NCBI GenBank assembly: GCA_013298505.1
Contig: JAAFHY010000016.1
Span: forward strand, 1 to 51,648
Length of the DNA: 51,648 nt
Direction of reading: 5' to 3'
Source of the DNA: Cytophagales bacterium
GTDB lineage: Bacteria > Bacteroidota > Bacteroidia > Cytophagales > Cyclobacteriaceae
Part shown: one piece after another, positions 32,440 to 41,341 of the stretch
How the letters are laid out: every line of letters begins with the position of its first letter
Numbering within the stretch: position 1 is the first letter of the stretch
Notes under the pieces: model-generated
Databases searched by the model: none
What the model was told of the DNA's origin: nothing
What the model saw: the letters and a program-made list of their open reading frames with translations, nothing else
Position numbers and translations under genes: made by a program

Positions 32440-34845
32440 TTACTCATCTCGTAGCGTCTTAGTTGGGTTTAGCATCGCTGTACTGATGGTTTTGTAGCCC
32501 ACCGCCATAATCGCGATCAGCACCATCGAAGAAATGGATACAAACAAGGTTGCAAAGTTTAGCTTTAAGTAATACTTCCAAATAGATCCCATCAATGCAT
32601 CTGCAGCAAAATATCCTAATGCTCCTCCGATCACTGTGGCAATACCCAAATTAACTATAAACTCAAAGTTGATTACGCCTGCAATGTTGCCTACCGATGC
32701 ACCTAAAACTTTGCGCACACCTATTTGTTTCATTTTCTTCTCAATGTTAAGTGACACCAAGGTGTATAACCCAATGCCTGTCATAAGCGCTGCAAAAAAA
32801 CCTAAGAAAGAAAACATGATAGATGCATTGGTATTAATCTCATTTGATTCTTGCATATTTTGGTCAATCATTCGCCCAGAATAAATCGTATTGGGAAATA
32901 CCTCCTTCCATTTTTTCTCCATAAACTCATTCACTAATACTACTTTTTTGGGTTCAGCTTTCACAATTAACTGCTGGTACTTATCTTTTGCAGCATAGCG
33001 CACCATGAGTGGCTGAATGGGCGCCCACAATGCGCGTGGGTATACATTTTTAATGACACCTATTACGTAAAGTTGAATACTATCCATCCACACAATTCTT
33101 TTCCCGATGGGATTATCTTTCCACTCAAAATTTTTCACAAATTCTTCTGATACCAGCACCGATTCTTTTCTATCTGTTTCTGAATCTTTCAAAAATTTAC
33201 GACCTGCTAACAAAGTCATATCCATTACCTCTACATAATCATCGCCTACATCCATGATATCTACTTCGCGCTCTATTGATTCGTATTTTACTGGGTCATT
33301 GTACCAACCGTTCATCACATGATGGCGTGTGCCAGCAATCAACTGAATGTCTTTGTTAGACGAGAGCACATCGCGATAGGTATTGTAACCCGCTTCATTA
33401 TTTACCCATGCAGATATCACCCCTGATTTTGCAAACCCTAAATCATAATTCTTTTGAAACTCACCATTGTTATAAAAGGCTACTCCCATAATGATGGCTA
33501 AAAGAGAAATCACAAATTGGCCTCCTAATAGTATTCGAGTAAACCAATTGGTTCCTCCAAATTTTGCTTTGCCTTTCAAAATACTTACCGGCTCGAAAGA
33601 TGTAATATAGAAAGCAGGATAAGAGCCAGCGATGAGAGCTGTAACTACTAGTAATAGCACTAAGAACAGTAGAAACCCTGCATTTTCGGTGTAGCTAAGT
33701 TTTAGCTCTATAAAATTCCACAGATTGTCATACGTGGGAACCAGCCACTCTGCCATGAGTAGCCCTGCCAGCAATCCAAAGAAACACAAGATCAAATTTT
33801 CGCCTAAAAATTGAAGGATCAACTGCATGCGCATTCCACCCATTACTTTTCTGATACCAATCTCTTTCAAACGCTTACCCGCTATGGCAATGGATGTATT
33901 GGTAAAATTAAAACAGGCCAGTAACAAAAGTAGTACTGCCATGATGGAGGGAGCAGTAATTGCCTCTGACGGAATGCCTCCACCCAAATAGTCACTATCG
34001 AGTCGTGGATTATCTCGGTTTCGTTTCATCAAGCCCACAAAGTTTTCTAAGTAGTAGCTACCTACTTTAAAATCTTCTCGTGCTTTATTTTGTGGTTCAA
34101 CATATTGTTGTAATTGTTGAGCAACTAAATCTACTTTCTTAGGATCGTCAATTTTTAGAAATAAAACGTGCGCCCATTTCTTCCAACTCGTTTCAGATAA
34201 ATCAGTATCTAGGTTAATCTCCCAAAAATTATCGAAGAGGGTGATCACCTCAAAATCAAAACTTGAGTTTTGTGATGGCTTTTTAAAGACTCCTCCTATC
34301 TCAAATTCCTTTGGTCTTCTGACGCCATCTTTGCCTAATACAATTTGTGTGAGCGGCTTGCCCACCACATCTTCTTTGTTGAAATATTTTTTGGCTATCT
34401 TATCACTAATAAAAACTTTTCCTTTGTCATGAAAATCGGAAAACGAGCCATACTTTAGTTCGAACGTAAACAGATCGAAGAAAGAAGAATCGGCAAATAC
34501 CATCTGATCGCCAAACACTTCTTCGCCAATTCGCATATCACAATATGAAGACATGTAACGAACGGTCTTGTTCACCTCCTTTATATTTTGTTTTATGTAA
34601 CCAGCCAATGGCATGGGAATAATTCCGTATCGCTCTCGCTTACCTTGAAACTCGCGCCAAAATTGTACTCGATAAATTTTATCTGCTTGCGTGTGGCCAA
34701 TATCCCAATCTGCACTGTAGCGCCAATTCAAATAAGCCGTGATGCACACCGCAATGGCGAGCCCCATGCCAAAAACATTGATGATGATAAACAACTTGTT
34801 TTTCATCAAGTTGCGGAAGGTAATCAGTAAATAATTTTTAATCAT
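32440..34845 (-). CDS. FtsX/MacB-like ABC transporter permease 2
   Basis: The 801-residue permease has the same layout as its neighbours: IIINVFGMGLAIAVCITAYLNW at the N-terminus, a periplasmic core, FTNTSIAIAGKRLKEIGIRKVMGG before the first FtsX half, SYPAFYITSFEPVSILKGKAKFGGT in the middle, and FLGFFAALMTGIGLYTLVSLNIEKKMKQIGVRKVLGAS at the end. It is more like permease 3 than permease 1. It starts 40 bases after permease 3 ends, so the two form an operon. The ATPase is probably the LolD-like protein at 37500-38189. Confidence 0.87.
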   Translation of the reverse strand: MIKNYLLITFRNLMKNKLFIIINVFGMGLAIAVCITAYLNWRYSADWDIGHTQADKIYRVQFWREFQGKRERYGIIPMPLAGYIKQNIKEVNKTVRYMSSYCDMRIGEEVFGDQMVFADSSFFDLFTFELKYGSFSDFHDKGKVFISDKIAKKYFNKEDVVGKPLTQIVLGKDGVRRPKEFEIGGVFKKPSQNSSFDFEVITLFDNFWEINLDTDLSETSWKKWAHVLFLKIDDPKKVDLVAQQLQQYVEPQNKAREDFKVGSYYLENFVGLMKRNRDNPRLDSDYLGGGIPSEAITAPSIMAVLLLLLACFNFTNTSIAIAGKRLKEIGIRKVMGGMRMQLILQFLGENLILCFFGLLAGLLMAEWLVPTYDNLWNFIELKLSYTENAGFLLFLVLLLVVTALIAGSYPAFYITSFEPVSILKGKAKFGGTNWFTRILLGGQFVISLLAIIMGVAFYNNGEFQKNYDLGFAKSGVISAWVNNEAGYNTYRDVLSSNKDIQLIAGTRHHVMNGWYNDPVKYESIEREVDIMDVGDDYVEVMDMTLLAGRKFLKDSETDRKESVLVSEEFVKNFEWKDNPIGKRIVWMDSIQLYVIGVIKNVYPRALWAPIQPLMVRYAAKDKYQQLIVKAEPKKVVLVNEFMEKKWKEVFPNTIYSGRMIDQNMQESNEINTNASIMFSFLGFFAALMTGIGLYTLVSLNIEKKMKQIGVRKVLGASVGNIAGVINFEFIVNLGIATVIGGALGYFAADALMGSIWKYYLKLNFATLFVSISSMVLIAIMAVGYKTISTAMLNPTKTLRDE

Positions 34846-34885
34846 GTTGAAAAGTTAGCTAGTTGGGGTTGACTCAATCTATAAA

Positions 34886-37267
34886 TTACTCATCCCTCAA
34901 AACGTTAGAAGGATTTAAACGGGTTGTCTTATAAAGTTTATAGCCTATTGAAAGGATAGACGCTACAATAAGAATCGTGGCGGCAATAATCATAGAAGCA
35001 AAACTGACTTTTTGATAATAATCCCAAATGCTTTCCATGAAGACTGAAGAAAGCGAGTATCCCAAAAATCCACCAGCCACACTAGCAATTAATAGAATGA
35101 TTGCAAACTCCCTATTTACTACGGCCGTAATATTCCATGTAGAAGCCCCTAGCACTTTACGCACACCAATCTCCTTCATCTTCTTAATGATATTCAACGA
35201 GACCAACGTAAACAATCCAGTAACGGAAAGCATGAGTGCCACCAGCCCTAAGAAGCTAAACATCTTAACCAAATTCTTATTGACCGTATCAGCTTCAATC
35301 ATTTGGTCATCCATGTAGTTGCCATCGTATATCTTCTCAGGAAAGAGAGCTTTCCATTTCGTTTCCATAAATTTATTGATATCAATTAGTTTATCGGCAT
35401 TTGCCTTCACTAAAATATGGTTTACTTTATCTTTGGGAGCATAACGAAACATAACGGGGTCTGTTTTTTCCCACAATCCGTTGGTATAGATTTCCTGCAC
35501 TACGCCCACCACATAATACTTAACAGTATCGAGCCAAATAATTTCCTTACCGATCGGCTCGGTAAGCCCAAATTGTTTTGCTAATCCTTCAGTGATAATG
35601 ACAGATTCTTTCCGGTCAGTTTCAGAATCAGGCTCGAAGTCTCTTCCTTTAAGCAATCGTATACCAATCGTTGAAATGTAATCGGCACTAACATCCAAAA
35701 TATCAACTTCAATTTCTTTGTCTTCGTGCTTTATAGGATCGTTAAAACCAGAGGCGTATAGGTGAGTTTGCGATCCGGTAATGGAAATAATATCTGGATT
35801 TTCAGCAAGTGCGTTTCGGTACGTTTCATATTCCGATAGCCCGTTTACGCTGGTAAACACCACTCCTTTACGATCAAAACCCATATCGAAGTTTCGCTGA
35901 AACTCGGCATTGTCTGTAAAGGCAAAACTGCATACAATGCCTGCGAGGGAAATAGAAAACTGAAGGCAAAGCAACACGCGTGTAAACATATTGGTACCGC
36001 CAAATTTTAAGGTGCCTTTTAAAATACTGGCGGGTTCAAATTTGCTGATGTAAAAAGCGGGATAGCTTCCGGCCAGAAGGCTCGTGATGATCAACGTGCC
36101 AATCATGAAAATCAAAAAATTAGGCCTACCGAAATAATCAGTGGCCATATCAAAATCGGGCCAAAGCTTGTTGAATGCTGGCAGCAAAAAAAATTCGCCA
36201 ATGATGATTCCAAGAATTAATGCGAGAAAACAAATCAATGTGGTCTCCCCTATAAATTGGGCAATCAAGTCTCTCCGGGTGCTTCCCATCACTTTGCGCA
36301 AGCCAATTTCCTTTAACCTACGCGATGAAATGGCTACCGCTGTATTAGTGAGATTGAAAATGGCGATCAGCAATACAAACAAACCCATTAACCCGATGCC
36401 GATAACCGCAGCGAGTGGAGATCCATCGCGCGTCCACGTTCCATTCTTATCTGCATAACTATCGCGCACGGCCATCCCTACAAACGGCTCTACCAAAAAA
36501 TACTTGATGATGAAATCTTCTCTGATTTTGTTATTGTTTTCTGTGTATTGTTTTAGTTGCTTTTGAATAGAGGTCACGCGAGTTGGGTCGCTGATTTGTA
36601 CGAATAAGTTATTTCTGTACTTCCAGCTGTTTTCTGTAAAGTCGCCTTTTGCAAACTCAAACGCATTATCATAAAGCGAATAGGCTTGCCCGCCAAAACT
36701 TGAATTGCTCGCTTGCTTTTTAAAAACCCCTGCCACCACATACTCCTTTTTCTTTCCGCTATCTAGTAGTTGAGTAATGGGTTTACCGAGCGCAGCCTCC
36801 GCACCGAAATACTTACTAGCTAGCTCATCGCTAATGCAAATCTCATTACGGTTTTTTAAGTCTCCATTACCTTCTATAAATTCAAAAGTAAAAAGCGAAA
36901 AAAATCCAACATCTACGTATGTAAGATTGCTGTTGAATATCTCGCTATTGATTCTAAAGTTACCTCCATCGGGCGAAAAGCGTACTACTTTATTTACCTC
37001 GGGAATGTTTCGTTTAATTGCATTGCCCAATGCGATGGGTGCATGGCCAAATTCAGTTAGCTCATTTTGAAATTCGCGTACCGACCCCACCCGATAAATG
37101 GTAGCAGCATTTTTGTGCATCTGATCAAATCCAGCGTTGTGATCGTAGTTAAAAAAACCGATGATGCAGCAAGCAATAGAAATAGCCATGCCGAAGATAT
37201 TGATAAACAAATACAACTTGTTCTTCATCATACTCCGAAACATAATCAATAGGAAATTTTTAATCAT
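34886..37267 (-). CDS. FtsX/MacB-like ABC transporter permease 3
   Basis: The 793-residue permease has an N-terminal helix (LFINIFGMAISIACCIIGF), a periplasmic MacB-like domain and paired FtsX halves with AISSRRLKEIGLRKVMGST and LNIIKKMKEIGVRKVLGAS. SYPAFYISKFEPASILKGTLKFGGT nearly repeats the same stretch of permease 2, pointing to duplication. It is the first gene after a terminator and has its own candidate sigma-54 promoter at 37330-37345, so permeases 3 and 2 can be induced together, separately from the ATPase and adaptor genes. Confidence 0.87.
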   Translation of the reverse strand: MIKNFLLIMFRSMMKNKLYLFINIFGMAISIACCIIGFFNYDHNAGFDQMHKNAATIYRVGSVREFQNELTEFGHAPIALGNAIKRNIPEVNKVVRFSPDGGNFRINSEIFNSNLTYVDVGFFSLFTFEFIEGNGDLKNRNEICISDELASKYFGAEAALGKPITQLLDSGKKKEYVVAGVFKKQASNSSFGGQAYSLYDNAFEFAKGDFTENSWKYRNNLFVQISDPTRVTSIQKQLKQYTENNNKIREDFIIKYFLVEPFVGMAVRDSYADKNGTWTRDGSPLAAVIGIGLMGLFVLLIAIFNLTNTAVAISSRRLKEIGLRKVMGSTRRDLIAQFIGETTLICFLALILGIIIGEFFLLPAFNKLWPDFDMATDYFGRPNFLIFMIGTLIITSLLAGSYPAFYISKFEPASILKGTLKFGGTNMFTRVLLCLQFSISLAGIVCSFAFTDNAEFQRNFDMGFDRKGVVFTSVNGLSEYETYRNALAENPDIISITGSQTHLYASGFNDPIKHEDKEIEVDILDVSADYISTIGIRLLKGRDFEPDSETDRKESVIITEGLAKQFGLTEPIGKEIIWLDTVKYYVVGVVQEIYTNGLWEKTDPVMFRYAPKDKVNHILVKANADKLIDINKFMETKWKALFPEKIYDGNYMDDQMIEADTVNKNLVKMFSFLGLVALMLSVTGLFTLVSLNIIKKMKEIGVRKVLGASTWNITAVVNREFAIILLIASVAGGFLGYSLSSVFMESIWDYYQKVSFASMIIAATILIVASILSIGYKLYKTTRLNPSNVLRDE

Positions 37268-37329
37268 AGCGAGTTGGGGTTGCAGACTTTTGAATGACGA
37301 AGTTTTATTACTAAAGGTTGCATTGCACT

Positions 37330-37345
37330 TTCAATATATATGCCA
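37330..37345 (-). promoter_or_regulatory. Candidate sigma-54 promoter of permease 3
   Basis: On the minus strand TGGCATATATATTGAA fits the -24 element (TGGCA) and, at the required ten-base gap, a -12 element TTGA in place of TTGC. The predicted start of transcription is about 55 bases before the ATG. The mismatch in the -12 GC lowers confidence. The dyad at 37419-37432 lies roughly 80 bases upstream, where NtrC-type activators bind. Confidence 0.45.
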
Positions 37346-37418
37346 GCAGGAAAAACCAATAGCCAAATCGAATTTCACTTTTATTGATTAACAATTGTAC
37401 AAACTTGAACAGTCGCCT

Positions 37419-37432
37419 GTACACAAGTGTAC
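37419..37432. promoter_or_regulatory. Perfect 14-bp palindrome, candidate activator site
   Basis: GTACACAAGTGTAC is a perfect inverted repeat. A looser dyad (TGTACAAACTTGAACA) lies beside it at 37396-37411. Both are upstream of the candidate sigma-54 promoter of permease 3 at enhancer distance. The binding protein is inferred to be the NtrC-type regulator at 39877; this is untested. Confidence 0.4.
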
Positions 37433-37433
37433 C

Positions 37434-37474
37434 AAAAAACAAAACCCACTTCAACTATACATCGAAGCGGGTTT
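37434..37474 (-). terminator. Terminator of the adaptor-ATPase transcript
   Basis: On the minus strand an 11-bp stem (AAACCCGCTTC against GAAGTGGGTTT, one G-T pair) is followed by TGTTTTTT. It lies 26 bases after the ATPase stop at 37500 and so separates the adaptor-ATPase unit from the permease operon. Confidence 0.85.
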
Positions 37475-37499
37475 GCTTTACTTAACCTAAACCTGATAA

Positions 37500-38189
37500 C
37501 TATATATGAAATTGCTCTTTGATATTCTCTGTTACCACCTTACCATCAAACAAGTTGATGATGCGGTGTGCATAGTTAGCATCGTACGGAGAGTGCGTTA
37601 CCATCAAAATGGTTGTACCTTCTTCGTTCAATTGCGAAAGCAACTTCATTACTTCTTCGCCATTGGCTGAATCCAAATTACCGGTTGGCTCATCGGCCAA
37701 TATTACTTTAGGTTTTGCTACGATGGCACGAGAAATAGCTACACGCTGCTGCTGACCACCCGATAGTTGCTGAGGGAAGTGGTTTCTGCGGTGCATGATG
37801 TTCATCCGCTCTAACACTTCTTCAACTCTCTTTTTTCTTTCGTCCGATGGCACTTTCATGTAAAGCAATGGAAGCTCTACGTTTTCAAATACCGTCAATT
37901 CATCAATCAAATTAAAACTTTGGAACACAAAGCCGATAGAGCCTTTGCGAAGCTGGGCACGTTGGCGCTCAGAATACTTGGCCACTTCGTGCTCGCCAAA
38001 ATAATACTCACCACCCGATGGATTATCTAACAAGCCAAGGATATTCAACAAGGTTGATTTACCGCAACCAGATGGCCCCATGATGGCAACAAACTCGCCA
38101 TCTTTGATTTCCATGTTGATGCTGTTGAGTGCAGTAGTTTCCACTTCTTCGGTGGTATACACTTTTTCGAGGTTCTTTAATTTAATCAT
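37500..38189 (-). CDS. ABC transporter ATPase, LolD/MacB-like
   Basis: The 229-residue cytoplasmic ATPase has Walker A GPSGCGKST at 38-46, Q-loop VFQSFNLIDELTVFENV, signature LSGGQQQRVAISRA near 141, Walker B VILADEPTGNLD and the switch His in MVTHSPYDANYAHRI. The short length and sequence fit the LolD/FtsE/MacB-type ATPases that energise FtsX-type permeases. It lies downstream of an HlyD-type adaptor and upstream of three such permeases, so it probably serves those. It may also act with other permeases in the genome. Confidence 0.93.
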   Translation of the reverse strand: MIKLKNLEKVYTTEEVETTALNSINMEIKDGEFVAIMGPSGCGKSTLLNILGLLDNPSGGEYYFGEHEVAKYSERQRAQLRKGSIGFVFQSFNLIDELTVFENVELPLLYMKVPSDERKKRVEEVLERMNIMHRRNHFPQQLSGGQQQRVAISRAIVAKPKVILADEPTGNLDSANGEEVMKLLSQLNEEGTTILMVTHSPYDANYAHRIINLFDGKVVTENIKEQFHI

Positions 38190-38300
38190 AGATAGCTGAT
38201 TTACGGTTGGATGATTCTAGTTATAGTTTAGTTTTATTGTGTACTTCAAATTCATGAATTAGTTTCAGTCGTTAGACGCTTATTTTTTTAATTGGTTGCA

Positions 38301-39551
38301 CTATTCCAGCAATAATACCTCGTTGTTGCCAAAATTTTCGTACGATGAGGTAATCACTCTGTCGCCTGGCTTCAAGCCTTCCAATACTTCAAAATACTCT
38401 GAGCCCATCTTTCTGCCCAGCTTAATTTCCTTCTTCACCGCCTTGTTGTCGCCATCGAGTATAAACACCCAGTTGCCACCTGTATCTTTATAAAATCCTC
38501 CGATCGGCAACAATAGTTCCTCAGAAGGTTGGCCAAGTTCTACACGCATTCTTAACGATTGCCCTCTTCGAATCCCTTGTGGGGTTTCGCCTTCAAAATT
38601 CATGTCTACTTCAAACCGTCCGTTTTGAATGGTTGGATAAATATAGGTAATAGATAGTTGATATGTTTTGCCAGCAAAGTCGGTAGTTGCCGGAAGCCCT
38701 GCTGAAATTTTAGGAAGGTATAATTCATCGATTGGCACTCGCACTTTAAAACTGCCAATGATATCTACCTGCCCCAATCGCTGGCCTTGGGTAACGCCCT
38801 GGCCAATTTCCCAATGGGGCGTAGAAAGCTGGCCATCGATCGGAGACTTGATAACTAAGTTATCAAGAATTTTTCCAACACCTCGCAAACTTTGTAATAA
38901 CTTCTTTTCTGATTCATCCAGTTGCTTGATCTGCTGAACGCTGCTAATGGAGTCTATTCTAAATGCCTGATAGGTAATTTCTCTGCGCTTCAGGTTAGCT
39001 TGGAAATCGGCCTCAGTTTGCTCGAACTCTTGCTTGGAAATAAGCTTCTTTTCAAAAAGTTTCTTTTGTCTTTCATACCTAGGTTTCAATGTGGCGAGTG
39101 CATTGTCGATCGTAATCAAACTCTCTTGCTGGCGCAACGCATTTTGCGTAAGCAACAAACGTGTATCTCTCGATCGGTTGAGTGTTTGCGTTAAGTTAGA
39201 TTCTTGATCGAGTACGCTAATCTCTCTGTTCAAATTGGTTAACTCTAAAATCACATCGCCCTTTTTCAAGATGGCTCCGCTCTCGCGCACAATGTGTCGA
39301 ATGTTTCCGCCTTCAATGGCATCTAAGAAAACCGTGCGACTTGGCTCCACCGTGCCCGTTTGTGGTATGTATTCTTTGAACTGACCTTTCTTAACTTCTG
39401 AAATAGTGATTTTATCTTTTTCGATTTTAAGTTTCGATCTCCTATCGGCAAAAATAAACTGGTAGGCAATGAATAAGATCAGCGCAGCCCCGCCTCCAAA
39501 AGTTGCCACGCGCTTTAGTGTCCAATATTTCTTTTTGATTTGCTTATCCAT
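38301..39551 (-). CDS. HlyD/MacA-type periplasmic adaptor of an efflux system
   Basis: The 416-residue protein has a single N-terminal membrane anchor (VATFGGGAALILFIAYQFIFA, residues 13-33). A split biotinyl-lipoyl-like domain follows (TGTVEPSRTVFLDAIEGGNIRHIVRESGAILKKGDVILEL and IKSPIDGQLSTPHWEIGQGV), with a long alpha-helical hairpin between (residues about 115-225), then beta-barrel and C-terminal domains (GYRVITSSYE-like end). It links an inner-membrane permease to an outer-membrane exit duct. It is the first gene of a unit with the ATPase and has a good sigma-54 promoter 28 bases before its ATG. Confidence 0.9.
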   Translation of the reverse strand: MDKQIKKKYWTLKRVATFGGGAALILFIAYQFIFADRRSKLKIEKDKITISEVKKGQFKEYIPQTGTVEPSRTVFLDAIEGGNIRHIVRESGAILKKGDVILELTNLNREISVLDQESNLTQTLNRSRDTRLLLTQNALRQQESLITIDNALATLKPRYERQKKLFEKKLISKQEFEQTEADFQANLKRREITYQAFRIDSISSVQQIKQLDESEKKLLQSLRGVGKILDNLVIKSPIDGQLSTPHWEIGQGVTQGQRLGQVDIIGSFKVRVPIDELYLPKISAGLPATTDFAGKTYQLSITYIYPTIQNGRFEVDMNFEGETPQGIRRGQSLRMRVELGQPSEELLLPIGGFYKDTGGNWVFILDGDNKAVKKEIKLGRKMGSEYFEVLEGLKPGDRVITSSYENFGNNEVLLLE

Positions 39552-39578
39552 TGTGCTAATTCAAGTGTGTACACCCAT

Positions 39579-39596
39579 TGCCAACAAACGTGCCAA
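39579..39596 (-). promoter_or_regulatory. Sigma-54 promoter of the adaptor-ATPase unit
   Basis: On the minus strand TTGGCACGTTTGTTGGCA matches the consensus TTGGCACG-N4-TTGC except for GG instead of GC at -12. The -24 and -12 elements have the required spacing. It ends 28 bases before the adaptor start codon, which leaves room for a short leader. A divergently encoded NtrC-family activator starts at 39877, so this is its most likely target. Confidence 0.65.
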
Positions 39597-39649
39597 CGAT
39601 CAATTACCGAAAACAGATGCAGAATCGGGGCTATTTTCAAACAATTCAC

Positions 39650-39663
39650 GTTCATATATGAAC
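39650..39663. promoter_or_regulatory. Perfect 14-bp palindrome upstream of the sigma-54 promoter
   Basis: GTTCATATATGAAC is a perfect dyad about 55 bases upstream of the -24 element, a position suited to activator binding. The 325-base divergent spacer 39552-39876 also contains GCTACAAGCC twice (39788-39797 and 39803-39812), part of a repetitive CAAGC-rich stretch close to the regulator gene. Confidence 0.4.
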
Positions 39664-39876
39664 TTATCTGTTCGATTGCGGACAATAATTGATACTTTTG
39701 GTTTACACAATTGGCGATTTGAAGCTATTAGCAGGGATTGCCGTTTCGGTATCAATATTGTGCATGAAGCGCCAAGCAAAGGCTTCAAGCTACAAGCCTC
39801 ATGCTACAAGCCACTTAGATGAAACTCAATCAGCTTGTTGCATGAAGCATATGGCCTAATTTTAAAATGAAAAACC

Positions 39877-41262
39877 ATGTCAGAAACCAAGCACGGAAAA
39901 ATTTTAATCGTAGACGATAACGAAGATCTTCTGAAAGCCGCCAAAATGTATCTGAAGCGGCACTTCGCCCAAGTAGACATTGAAAAAAATCCGGAAGCAC
40001 TACCCGGCCTGATGAACCAAGAAGATTACGATGTGATTTTGTTGGACATGAATTTTACCAAAGACGTAAGCAGTGGAAGCGAAGGCTACTATTGGCTAGA
40101 GAAAATTTTGAGCATAGACCCTTCGGCAGTAGTGGTGTTGATTACCGCCTATGGCGATGTACAAATGGCAGTGAAAGCGATTAAGGCTGGAGCCACCGAT
40201 TTTGTGTTGAAGCCCTGGGAGAACGAAAAATTACTGGCAACTCTTTATTCTTCCATGCGCTTGCGCGAGTCGCGTGATCAGATAGAAACATTGAAGATCA
40301 AAAATCAAGAAATCAATCACGCCATCAACGAAAAATTCAGTGACATCATCGGCCAGAGCCAGGCTATGCAACGAATTTTTCAAACCATAGAGCGCGTTGC
40401 GTTGACCGATGCAAACGTTTTGATACTGGGTGAAAATGGCACCGGAAAAGAATTGATTGCCCGAGCCATTCATCGTAACTCGCAACGCAAAGCCGAAACG
40501 TTTGCTGGTGTAGATTTAGGTTCGATCACCGAAACACTTTTTGAAAGCGAATTGTTTGGGCATAAAAAAGGATCCTTTACCGATGCCAAAGAAGACCGGC
40601 CCGGTCGATTTGAAATGGCTAATAATGGAACTTTGTTTCTTGACGAGATCGGCAATTTATCGATGCCGCTGCAAGCCAAATTGCTTACGGTGCTTCAAAA
40701 TAGAAGGGTGAGCAGAGTAGGCTCTAACAAAGATACCAACATCGACATCCGGTTGATCTGTGCCACCAACATGCCACTCTACGACATGGTGAAGGAAAAC
40801 CGTTTTCGTCAAGATTTGCTCTATCGAATCAACACGATCGAAATACAAATTCCATCGCTGAGAGATCGCTTAGAAGACATCCCGTTATTGGCCAATCATT
40901 TTCTGAAGCACTACTCAGCCAAATACGGCAAGGCGGTAACAAAAATAAGCGATGCCGCCATGACCCGTATGAATAAACACCCGTGGCCGGGAAACATTCG
41001 TGAGCTGCAACATGCACTAGAGCGAGCCATCATCTTAAGCAACTCTACTGTACTGCAGCCAGAAGACTTTAACTTTAATGTTTCAACTGCCAAAGAATCT
41101 GACGGAGCCGTTAACCTCGATCAGTATAATCTTGATGAAGTAGAAAAACTACTGATTAGAAAAGTGTTGAAAAAATACAATGGCAACATTACCCAAGCAG
41201 CCTCTGAATTAGGATTAACACGCTCATCGCTTTATAGGAGATTGGAAAAACATGGACTATAA
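39877..41262 (+). CDS. NtrC-family sigma-54-dependent response regulator
   Basis: This 461-residue protein has a receiver domain (acidic DDNED at 13-17, phosphoacceptor Asp57, TAYG, LKPW), an AAA+ domain from about 155 (Walker A GENGTGKE at 185-192, Walker B GTLFLDEIGN, arginine finger region FRQDLLYRIN) and a C-terminal Fis-type helix-turn-helix (GNITQAASELGLTRSSLYRRLEKHG). The sigma-54 contact loop reads GSFTDA at 232-237 instead of GAFTGA. It is followed by its kinase and faces the adaptor gene with a sigma-54 promoter, so it probably activates the efflux genes under envelope stress. Confidence 0.94.
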   Translation: MSETKHGKILIVDDNEDLLKAAKMYLKRHFAQVDIEKNPEALPGLMNQEDYDVILLDMNFTKDVSSGSEGYYWLEKILSIDPSAVVVLITAYGDVQMAVKAIKAGATDFVLKPWENEKLLATLYSSMRLRESRDQIETLKIKNQEINHAINEKFSDIIGQSQAMQRIFQTIERVALTDANVLILGENGTGKELIARAIHRNSQRKAETFAGVDLGSITETLFESELFGHKKGSFTDAKEDRPGRFEMANNGTLFLDEIGNLSMPLQAKLLTVLQNRRVSRVGSNKDTNIDIRLICATNMPLYDMVKENRFRQDLLYRINTIEIQIPSLRDRLEDIPLLANHFLKHYSAKYGKAVTKISDAAMTRMNKHPWPGNIRELQHALERAIILSNSTVLQPEDFNFNVSTAKESDGAVNLDQYNLDEVEKLLIRKVLKKYNGNITQAASELGLTRSSLYRRLEKHGL

Positions 41263-41336
41263 TCGTTGTTAGTTGTTGGGCTTTCTTTATTCGAAGACGA
41301 AATCCAACAACAATTAACGAGTAACTAACAACGATT
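41261..41336. repeat. Palindromic spacer between regulator and kinase genes
   Basis: AATCGTTGTTAGTT at 41261-41274 is the exact reverse complement of AACTAACAACGATT at 41323-41336, and GTTGTTGG/CCAACAAC pair inside it. The hairpin fills nearly the whole spacer and touches the stop codon of the regulator gene. It could lower kinase expression relative to the regulator, or be a dispersed repeat; no T tract is present. Confidence 0.65.
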
Positions 41337-41341
41337 AAAAT

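Noticed and set aside
39788-39812. GCTACAAGCC direct repeats as activator sites
   Set aside because: They are part of a low-complexity CAAGC-rich stretch next to the regulator gene and are not dyads.
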